From CATQHD01 sp965243165 (GTDB lineage: Bacteria > Actinomycetota > Acidimicrobiia > Spongiisociales > Spongiisociaceae), in the NCBI GenBank assembly GCA_965243165.1, contig OZ251535.1, forward strand, positions 2,542,001 through 2,606,000: DNA of 64,000 nt. Reading direction: 5' to 3'. The position numbers and the translations under genes were made by a program. The notes under the pieces are model-generated. The model had not been told where the DNA came from. It did no database searches and worked only from the letters and a program-made list of their open reading frames with translations. Below, in pieces: positions 57,375 through 64,000 of the stretch (positions are counted from its first letter, which is position 1; every line of letters begins with the position of its first letter).

Positions 57375-57845
57375 CTAGTTCACGGAGTCGAGGCGGACTT
57401 CTATCTTGGCCATCCGTTCCACGAGGAGGCTCATCCGTTCGGTGAGAAAGTCGATCCGGGCGCCGTTGGCGTCGATCCGGGTACCGTTGGCGGCAATCAA
57501 AGCGCCGTTGGCGTCGATCCGGGCCGTGTTGGCGTCGATCCTGCGGTTTGCCGCCTCGAAACCCGCCTGCATCTCCTTGCGCAGATCTGCCATCTCCTGA
57601 CGCAGGTTCGCCATCTCCTGGCGCAGGTTCGCCATCTCCTGGCGCATCTCCCGCCACAGGGCGTAGACCAAAGCCACCAGCCATCCCAAGACCGCAATGA
57701 ACAAACCGCCGAGGACCGACAGCAACAAAACCGTGACCTTGAATCGACGGGGCTGGGAATCGAGGTCTACCCCGGGAACCAGGAAGGGGGTACCCACCGA
57801 AGTGTAGACCCCTTTGTCCCACCCCTCATTTCCCAAAGAGCCCAA
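57375..57845 (-). CDS. Membrane-anchored heptad coiled-coil protein, copy e
   Basis: 156 residues as an open frame. The family TM helix (VLLLSVLGGLFIAVLGWLVALVY), three MANLRQE-type heptads (21-bp repeats at about 57597-57655), the IDANGAR module and the end MAKIEVRLDSVN are all present. The first 35 residues (MGSLGNEGWDKGVYTSVGTP...) differ from all other copies, so the 5' end has been replaced by unrelated sequence. The native start MEMT is missing, and expression is doubtful. Confidence 0.65.
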   Translation of the reverse strand: MGSLGNEGWDKGVYTSVGTPFLVPGVDLDSQPRRFKVTVLLLSVLGGLFIAVLGWLVALVYALWREMRQEMANLRQEMANLRQEMADLRKEMQAGFEAANRRIDANTARIDANGALIAANGTRIDANGARIDFLTERMSLLVERMAKIEVRLDSVN

Positions 57846-57907
57846 TATCCAGGCTCAACTTGGGTCTTCAACTGTCCGGCGGTGAACGGCCGGACGCATC
57901 GGAAGGC

Positions 57908-58273
57908 CTAATTCACGGCGTCGAGGCGGACCTCTATCTTTGCCATCCGTTCGGTGAGACGGTCGATCCGGGCGCCGTTGGCGTCGATCCTGCGGTTCGC
58001 CGCCTCGAAACCCGCCTGCGTCTCCTGACGCAGAGCCGCCGTCTCTTGGCGCAGGTTCGCCGTCTCCTGACGCTGGTTAGCCATCTCCTGACGCAACCCC
58101 GCCGTGTTCGCCCGCATCTCCTGACGCAGAGCCGCCGTCTCCCGCCGCAGAGCCGTCTCCTGACGTATCTCCCGCCACAGGGCGTAGACCAAAGCCAACA
58201 GACATCCCAAGACCACGATGAACAAGCCGCCGAGGGCCGACAGCAACAAAACCGTGAGCGGTGTCATCTCCAT
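57908..58273 (-). CDS. Membrane-anchored heptad coiled-coil protein, copy f
   Basis: 121 residues from ATG 58273 (MEMTPLTVLLLSALGGLFIV). The rod is irregular (RRETAALRQEMRANTAGLRQ, ANQRQETANLRQETAAL), with a single IDANGAR heptad before LTERMAKIEVRLDAVN, making it the shortest intact copy. The upstream sequence CCATAACGGGTCGAAGCCTACC is the conserved family leader. It lies directly next to the right copy of the 4.25-kb unit. Function unknown. Confidence 0.72.
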   Translation of the reverse strand: MEMTPLTVLLLSALGGLFIVVLGCLLALVYALWREIRQETALRRETAALRQEMRANTAGLRQEMANQRQETANLRQETAALRQETQAGFEAANRRIDANGARIDRLTERMAKIEVRLDAVN

Positions 58274-58477
58274 AACGGGTCGAAGCCTACCAGACGCCGC
58301 CGAGAAGTGCAGGCCGGTAGAGCAGAACCATCTCGATCGGCGGCCGGCCTCTGGTCCGCAGGCGGTGAACTTGCGGTTGCGGCGGCTTGGGATCGGACGA
58401 ACACCGCCGGCAGAATTGCCCAGCTTCAGCACCGCCGCCGGCCCCCGGCCCGGCAGAGCGAAACACCCCCCGAAAAA

Positions 58478-58510
58478 CGGGAAGGCCCCCACAAAGGTGG
58501 GGGCCTCCCG
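58478..58510 (-). terminator. Intrinsic terminator of the SLH surface-protein gene, right copy
   Basis: Identical to the hairpin at 51188-51220 including the T-run, about 20 bp after the stop codon. Confidence 0.85.
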
Positions 58511-58531
58511 TGTTGGCTTGGTCTGCCTGGG

Positions 58532-61500
58532 TCAGCTGCGGTCGAGCCGGTAGATCGTATACACCTGCTCGTCAAGCTCCCGAACGGTAACGTCAGGCGT
58601 GTCCGGGTCATTGTCGTCGTCGCGGTCGACGTCGATGTAGACCGGCTTGAAACCAGAAGCATAAATAGTCCCGTTCGACTGGTCGTAGGCAACACTCCAG
58701 CCCAGCCGCTGATTCGCCGCCGTACCGAGGTACTCCATCGACGGATCAGCCATATCATCCCAGTCACCGCCGGAAGGACGGGCATACACAGCCACCGAAC
58801 CCCGCCAGTCGCCGTCCGCCCGGCCGCCGTTGCCGACCGCGATCTCAGAACCATCAGCCCTGACCGCCACCGTGTTCCGCCTCATCGGATCACCAGCCGC
58901 GAAATCAGAACCCGCCGAGTTGGAAAGCGTGCTGCTATCAGGACTCACATCCCAATACCCATTCGCCGCAGTGCCCTGCGCTTCGAACACATACACGCTG
59001 CCCGCCCCCGGAGCGCTGGCCGCCAGCGTCTTCCCGTCAGCGGAGATATCCACCGACGCCCCGAGCATCTCACCAGCGTTCCCCGTCAACTTGGCGAGAG
59101 GCCGCTGCCAACCACTACCATCCCCGCCCCTCCAGTCGATATTGTTGAGGCGGCCCCTGTCAGCGAACGGCTTCCTCACGTAGACGTAAACAGCTCCAGC
59201 GTCTTCCCCGCCGAAGTCAGCCCCCGAAACACCAACCGCGATGACCGACCCGTCCTCGCTAACCGCGATCGCGTTGTTGCCTCCGAAGTCGTCCACTTGG
59301 AGTTCAGCGTTGCCGGAGCCTGGTTCGGCCGGAACGAGAATGTTGACAGTCCCAGACGCGCCGGTCGTCCACATATCAATAGCGGAGTCGCCCTGTGGCT
59401 GGTCCCATCTCGTCTGGTTGGCGTGCATCGTGTACACGAAAACCAAGCCAGTGCCGCCCTTGGCCCAGCCAGAGCCGGGGGTGCCGGTGTTGGCGGCACC
59501 CGCCTTGTCGTCCCCCGGCGCGCCGACCACCATCGTCCTCCCGTCCCCGGAGAAAACAATCGAATCCGTGAACATACGGTCAGCGTGACCCTGGCTCGAG
59601 TGCGCCGCTTCACCGAAGGAACCTCCCGGATAGTTCGGGCTGGGCCCCCAACCGGTGTGACGGTCGTCGGCGTTCGCGCCCCCGCCCCCCTCCGTGTCCT
59701 TCCAGCTGTCACCGGCGGGCCTCGTCCAAATGAAGAAATCAGTGAACTGGGCCACGATCTTGTTGACAGCCAAAGCGTTGCCGTCGTCAGTCAACGCCAC
59801 AGTCTGCCCGAGCAAGGTCCCTTCAATCAGCGAATCAGTATCCCCGGCTTGCCTCACCACCTGCGGCGCGTCGTCGTTCGAGCCTTCATAGATGTAGACC
59901 CGGCCCGCGTTCTCCGCCTCCCCCGAATCACCAGACGGCTCGCCGGGCGACCCCACCACGATCACACCGCTCCCCACCGAGAACGACGACCCGTACCGGG
60001 CCTCCCCAGCAGTAGCCCGCAACATGCCGCCGTCTACCCTGCCAGCGTCTGTGTTGTCAGCCGACGGATACGCCAACACCTCCGAAATCGGCTCCAACAT
60101 AGAAGTGAACCGGCTCACGTTCTTCGCCGACGTCTGATAATTCGACACCGACACGAACGCCGCCTTCGGATCCGCCTCCGCGCCGAACTCCTTCTCGAAG
60201 TCCTCCAACAACACCGCCCCCTCAGTCGAGTTCAACTGATCGTTGTTGTCATAGGCAACCAACGACACCCCAGGCCCAGCCAGGATCAACCGATTGTTCT
60301 CAGCATCGGCCAGCATCACCCGACCCGAAGCCGAATCACCATTCCCCGGCTCCACAGCCCAATAGTGAGACACCCGATCAGCCGACACATCATCATCAGT
60401 CGTCGTAGTGCCCAGCCTGGTCATAGCCCAGATCGTCTCGATCCCACCCGCAGACGAATCCCGATTGTACGACAAACCAGCCTTACCCCGCCGGTCCGTA
60501 GTCTTAGACTGCCGGGAACTCCCCGTGAACATACGGCTCGTCTCGCTCGCCGGGTCGAACAACAAACCCACAGTCTTAGAATCAACAACCCGCTGACCGC
60601 CGATCCCGTCCTCATCGTCAGAGAAGAACTCGACCACCTGACGCGACACCCCATCACCGTACTGATCCGTCAACGTAGCCGTAACCGTATTCGACGCACC
60701 CCGGTTCGTATCAGACGCCTCATGGAACTCCACAGCCTGCGTCAGCTTCAACACCGACGCCTTAGCCACCGAGTCCTCCCACACCACCGCCGCGTCGCCC
60801 TGAGGAGCAGGCGCAAACGCATCCCGCTGCTCCGGCGTCCGGCTGTCCTCAACGCCCACCATCTCCAACGTGGTCTTGTCATCGATCTCGAACGCAGCCG
60901 TAAAGTCAGCGTGCCGGCCCGCCCACAAATCCAAATCCAACCACGCCGCATCACCCCGCGTCCCCGACCGCGGGTCGTTCTGACGGAACGTAAGCTCCAC
61001 CATCCCCGCCTCATCCGTCGTATACGAAGTCCCAGTCGAAGACGCAGTCGGCGCAACCCCCTCCGCGCCGCTATCAACAATCTCCGAAACAGAACCCGAG
61101 AACTTCACCCCCTCCAACGCCACCGGCTCACCATCCTCATCCACCACCTGAATAGTGAACTTCACCGAAGCCCCAAACTTCGCCGCCGACGCATTCGCCG
61201 GCAAATCATCCGACACCTTCAACTTCACCCCCGGCTTCGACACCGCAACCTCCACCGACGGCGCCGACACATCATCCGCATCGAACACATCACCCACATC
61301 ACCCGACCACGCCCAAATCGTCGCCGAATCATCCTCCAAATTCACCGTCCCCGACCAATCACCCGAAGGATCAGTCGACTCATCACTAAACACAATCTCA
61401 CACGCCGACGAATGCGTCTCCGCCTTCACCGAATCACTCACACAACGCCCATCCTCCCCAAACGCATTACCCGGATCAGTCGAAGAAAACACATCAATCT

Positions 61501-62383
61501 TCTGATCCGGCAACGCCATCAAATCCGACCCCCGCACCGACACCGCCGCATCCACCGACTCACCAGTCGTAACCGCATCCTTCGACACCTGCAACGTCAA
61601 CCCCACCGGCCGAGCAGCCGTATGCGCCAACATCCGCGTAATAAACACAGCCATCTGCGCCCGCGTCACCAAACCACCCGGAGAAAACGCATCATCCGAC
61701 GTACCCCGAGCAACCCCCACCTCGAACATACGCCGAATCGCCGAATACTCACCCCGAGTCACCTGATCAATATCACCAAACACCTCATCATCAGGACTCA
61801 CATCCCCCAACTCGAACACCTCACCCCCAAACGCACCAGTCCCCACCTGCGCCTTATCCAAAAACGCATCCAACATCTCAGCCATATTCGCCCTCGTCAC
61901 ATTACGCTCCGGATAAAACAACCCCCCAAACCCAGGCATAATCCCCAACTTCGCCATCTGCAAAACCGCCGTCCGCGTATCCTCAGACGCATCCCCCAAA
62001 TCCGTCAACTCAACATCAGACGTATCCGCCGGCAACGACACCCCCGCCGGAACCGCCGCCCGACTCAAAAACAAAGCCATCTGCCAACGCAACACCGGAG
62101 CACCCGGATCATACGTCGTCTCCGTCCGACCCTGCGTCACCCCAAAATGACCCAAACAATTCACCGCGTCCTCCGCGAACGAACCCACCACATCCACCAA
62201 ACCCCTCGACTCCAACGCCGGCCCCACACACGCCGAGAACAAAGCCTCCCGATCAGCCTCCCCCGACACCGCCCCCACCGGCCGAACCACCCCCACCGCC
62301 AACAACGACCCAACCAAACCCAACACAGCCGCAACAGCCAACCACGACCGCCGCCGCACACCACCCGTCATCATCATGACCAT
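58532..62383 (-). CDS. Large SLH / Ig-like / beta-propeller surface protein, right copy
   Basis: 1283 residues with the same domain order as the left copy and only three amino-acid differences noticed (V/A and G/D in the first SLH linker, R/Q before the Ig-like region). Both copies are intact and have their own promoter and terminator, so both may be expressed, or they may act as recombination partners. Confidence 0.85.
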   Translation of the reverse strand: MVMMMTGGVRRRSWLAVAAVLGLVGSLLAVGVVRPVGAVSGEADREALFSACVGPALESRGLVDVVGSFAEDAVNCLGHFGVTQGRTETTYDPGAPVLRWQMALFLSRAAVPAGVSLPADTSDVELTDLGDASEDTRTAVLQMAKLGIMPGFGGLFYPERNVTRANMAEMLDAFLDKAQVGTGAFGGEVFELGDVSPDDEVFGDIDQVTRGEYSAIRRMFEVGVARGTSDDAFSPGGLVTRAQMAVFITRMLAHTAARPVGLTLQVSKDAVTTGESVDAAVSVRGSDLMALPDQKIDVFSSTDPGNAFGEDGRCVSDSVKAETHSSACEIVFSDESTDPSGDWSGTVNLEDDSATIWAWSGDVGDVFDADDVSAPSVEVAVSKPGVKLKVSDDLPANASAAKFGASVKFTIQVVDEDGEPVALEGVKFSGSVSEIVDSGAEGVAPTASSTGTSYTTDEAGMVELTFRQNDPRSGTRGDAAWLDLDLWAGRHADFTAAFEIDDKTTLEMVGVEDSRTPEQRDAFAPAPQGDAAVVWEDSVAKASVLKLTQAVEFHEASDTNRGASNTVTATLTDQYGDGVSRQVVEFFSDDEDGIGGQRVVDSKTVGLLFDPASETSRMFTGSSRQSKTTDRRGKAGLSYNRDSSAGGIETIWAMTRLGTTTTDDDVSADRVSHYWAVEPGNGDSASGRVMLADAENNRLILAGPGVSLVAYDNNDQLNSTEGAVLLEDFEKEFGAEADPKAAFVSVSNYQTSAKNVSRFTSMLEPISEVLAYPSADNTDAGRVDGGMLRATAGEARYGSSFSVGSGVIVVGSPGEPSGDSGEAENAGRVYIYEGSNDDAPQVVRQAGDTDSLIEGTLLGQTVALTDDGNALAVNKIVAQFTDFFIWTRPAGDSWKDTEGGGGANADDRHTGWGPSPNYPGGSFGEAAHSSQGHADRMFTDSIVFSGDGRTMVVGAPGDDKAGAANTGTPGSGWAKGGTGLVFVYTMHANQTRWDQPQGDSAIDMWTTGASGTVNILVPAEPGSGNAELQVDDFGGNNAIAVSEDGSVIAVGVSGADFGGEDAGAVYVYVRKPFADRGRLNNIDWRGGDGSGWQRPLAKLTGNAGEMLGASVDISADGKTLAASAPGAGSVYVFEAQGTAANGYWDVSPDSSTLSNSAGSDFAAGDPMRRNTVAVRADGSEIAVGNGGRADGDWRGSVAVYARPSGGDWDDMADPSMEYLGTAANQRLGWSVAYDQSNGTIYASGFKPVYIDVDRDDDNDPDTPDVTVRELDEQVYTIYRLDRS

Positions 62384-62452
62384 CCTCTCTCATCCAGACA
62401 CCCGGACCAACACACCCCAACACAGGGCACATCCGGCACTTCAGACACCCAC

Positions 62453-62481
62453 ACTATACACCCAACCACACCCCCCGTCAA
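62453..62481 (-). promoter_or_regulatory. Sigma-70-like promoter of the SLH surface-protein gene, right copy
   Basis: Same TTGACG-17 bp-TATAGT arrangement as at 55163-55191 and the same G/T-rich tract upstream, which here borders the hisIE gene in divergent orientation. Confidence 0.65.
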
Positions 62482-62595
62482 CTACCCTCACCAACACCAC
62501 CCCCCACCCCCACCCAACCAACCAGACACAACAACCCCAACCCACCCAAAAAGATAACCTGACCAGGCACTTCTTGAAGGAAAGGAAATCCCAGC

Positions 62596-63234
62596 ATGCG
62601 GCCTATATCCGAACAGGAACTCCGGTGGAACGCCGACGGGCTGATCCCCGCCTCGGTCCAGGACGACCGCACCGGGGAGGTGCTGATGACGGCCTGGATG
62701 AACCGGGAGGCGTTGGAGCTGACCCGGTCCACCGGGCTGGTTCACTTCTGGTCCCGTTCCCGGCGGCGGCTCTGGCAGAAGGGGGAAACCAGCGGGAACA
62801 CCCTGGCGTTGCGCCGCCTGGGGGCCGACTGCGACGGCGACGCCCTGCTGGTGCGGGCCGCCCCCGCCGGGCCGGTCTGCCACACCAACGCCCGCACCTG
62901 CTTCGCGGAGCCCGGAGAGGGGGGCGCCGGACCGCAGGGCTTCCACGACCTGGAGCGCCTCTGGAACACCATCGCCGAGCGGCTGGCCTCCGGGCGGGCC
63001 GGTTCCTACACCGTCCGCCTGGCCGCCGGGGGCCCCTCCGCCTCCGGGCGGAAAATGATCGAAGAAGCCGCCGAGCTGGCCGCCGCCGCCCTGGACCACC
63101 AGAGGGGGGCGGCCGATGACGGCCGCCTGGCGGAGGAGGCGGCCGACGTCCTGTACCACCTCCTGGTGCTGCTGGCCGAGCGGGGGGCGCCCCCCCGAAG
63201 GGTGCTCGAGGAGCTGGCCGCCCGCCGCCGCTGA
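62596..63234 (+). CDS. hisIE: Bifunctional phosphoribosyl-AMP cyclohydrolase / phosphoribosyl-ATP pyrophosphatase
   Basis: 212 residues covering histidine steps 2 and 3. HisI part (1-115): VLMTAWMNREALE, LVHFWSRSRRRLWQKGETSGN, and the metal site DCDGDALLV with Cys in CHTNARTCF. HisE part (about 125-205): SYTVRLAAGG...RKMIEEAAELAAAAL with EEAADVLYHLLVLL, the MazG-like acidic motif. GGAAAGGAAATC provides a ribosome site before the ATG. Its upstream border is the end of the duplicated 4.25-kb unit. Confidence 0.96.
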   Translation: MRPISEQELRWNADGLIPASVQDDRTGEVLMTAWMNREALELTRSTGLVHFWSRSRRRLWQKGETSGNTLALRRLGADCDGDALLVRAAPAGPVCHTNARTCFAEPGEGGAGPQGFHDLERLWNTIAERLASGRAGSYTVRLAAGGPSASGRKMIEEAAELAAAALDHQRGAADDGRLAEEAADVLYHLLVLLAERGAPPRRVLEELAARRR

Positions 63235-63294
63235 CCAGAGCGGCCACTCCTTGCGGCTTTCGGCCCCCGGGAGGCGGCGTTCTACACTGGCGGC

Positions 63295-63960
63295 GTGGCC
63301 CCGCCCCCCTTGGTCAGTTTCGACAACGTCGCTTACACCGCCTCCGGGCGGGTGGTCCTGCGCCGCGTAGATCTGGCCGTCCGCCCCGGGGACGTTTTGG
63401 GCGTCTCCGGACCCAACGGGGCGGGCAAGACCACTCTTCTGCGGCTGGCGGCCACCCTGCACCGGCCGGCCAAGGGCGGCTTGCGGGTGCTGGAAGCCGG
63501 GGCCGGCGCCGGCCCCGAAGAGCTGGCCGCCGTCCGGCGGCAGATCGCCATGATCGGGCACTTCCCGGCGGTGTGGCCGGAACTGACCCTGCGGGAGAAC
63601 GTGGAGCTGGTTGCCCGCCTGCGGGGCGGCCCCCCCGCCCGGGACCCGCTCGCGGCGGTGGGCCTCGAACGCCTGGAAGACTGGAAGGCCTCCCGCGCCT
63701 CGCTGGGCATGCAGCGCCGGGTGGAGTTCGCCCGCCTGCTCGGCTGGACCCCCCGCCTGCTGCTGCTCGATGAACCCCACGCCGGCCTGGACGCCGCCTC
63801 CGCCCCGCTGGTGGACGAGGTGGTGGGCCGGGTGGCCGCCAACGGCGGAGCGGCGGTGCTGGTCTCCCACGATCCGGGCCGGATGACCGCCTTGGTGAAC
63901 CGCAGCATCTCGGTCACCGCCGGAGAGGTCAGCGAAGTGAAACAGAACGATGGCGGCTGA
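63295..63960 (+). CDS. ccmA: Heme-exporter-type ABC ATPase CcmA
   Basis: 221 residues starting at GTG 63295. Walker A GPNGAGKTTLL, signature-like region ASLGMQRRVEFARLL (degenerate LSxGxxxR as in CcmA), Walker B LLLLDEPHAGLDAAS and VLVSHDP. The short size and the following gene that starts inside its 3' end fit CcmA of the cytochrome c maturation CcmABC system. A generic ABC ATPase cannot be excluded because the partner is cut off. Confidence 0.8.
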   Translation: MAPPPLVSFDNVAYTASGRVVLRRVDLAVRPGDVLGVSGPNGAGKTTLLRLAATLHRPAKGGLRVLEAGAGAGPEELAAVRRQIAMIGHFPAVWPELTLRENVELVARLRGGPPARDPLAAVGLERLEDWKASRASLGMQRRVEFARLLGWTPRLLLLDEPHAGLDAASAPLVDEVVGRVAANGGAAVLVSHDPGRMTALVNRSISVTAGEVSEVKQNDGG

Positions 63961-64000
63961 GCAGCAGGAACGCTCCTCCCTCGGCGCCCGCTTCCGGCGC
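63950..64000 (+). CDS. Start of next gene, probably ccmB (partial)
   Basis: ATG 63950 overlaps the ccmA stop by 11 bp and opens MAAEQQERSSLGARFRR, after which the window ends. The position and basic amphipathic N-terminus would suit CcmB, the membrane subunit, but no diagnostic motif is visible. Confidence 0.4.
   Translation, partial: MAAEQQERSSLGARFRR

Larger units (their letters stand above)
58324..62572. repeat. 4.25-kb direct duplication, right copy
   Basis: Counterpart of 51034-55282. Differences seen include two adjacent codon changes (GDVSEGTR to GDASEDTR) and APRGD to APQGD in the encoded protein, plus one A-to-G near the right border. The intervening segment is 3.04 kb. Confidence 0.95.

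Overview
The window comes from a high-GC actinobacterium, most like an uncultivated member of the Acidimicrobiia or a relative. The evidence is a DUF2342 metalloprotease overlapping tilS, a SigR/RsrA thiol-stress pair, a homodimeric-type pyruvate dehydrogenase E1 (AceE), an E-less ureABCFGD urease cluster in the mycobacterial order, and a hisIE fusion. Species-level placement cannot be read from this sequence.

Region 1 (1-13 kb) is mainly housekeeping on the minus strand: tilS, DUF2342 protease, rsrA and sigR (separated by a MITE-like element), tRNA-Thr(CGT), a secreted LRR-SLH protein, plsC, a K+ channel with an RCK domain, a glutaredoxin-like gene with an in-frame UGA in its CxxC motif (candidate selenoprotein), an amino-acid ABC importer, a SnoaL-like protein, holB and tmk. 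Region 2 (13-27 kb) holds an IS481 element, an MFS exporter, topA, the urease cluster broken up by dispersed repeats, and a CoA-transferase. Region 3 (27.4-34 kb) has arfB, a DUF1156-type DNA methyltransferase split by an (AG)12 microsatellite (candidate phase-variable switch), an HNH-endonuclease remnant, a lower-GC lipoprotein and a dGTPase-like HD hydrolase, followed by menA. Region 4 (35-44.3 kb) has two identical inverted IS110 copies, each inserted at the same point of a separate copy of one dispersed repeat. They enclose cutA and a decayed ISL3 element and are followed by an alpha/beta hydrolase and aceE.

Region 5 (44.5-62.6 kb) is a strongly duplicated accessory island. It contains six copies or remnants (plus one stop-codon stub) of a small membrane-anchored coiled-coil gene whose heptads expand by 21-bp or 54-bp tandem repeats; a second, tail-anchored heptad protein; a coiled-coil protein with a nuclease-like C-terminus; decayed IS481 and IS982 copies; and two nearly identical 4.25-kb direct copies of a unit encoding a 1283-residue SLH/Ig-like/beta-propeller surface protein. 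Region 6 (62.6-64 kb) returns to core genes: hisIE, ccmA and the start of what is probably ccmB.

Three dispersed repeat families recur between genes: R1 (a MITE-like element with terminal inverted repeats), R2 and R3. R2 and R3 share a G-rich core carrying a short CCCGGC-GAA-GCCGGG hairpin. The IS110 copies target R2, which resembles the known preference of some IS110 elements for REP sequences. All calls are by reading the sequence; no database search was run.
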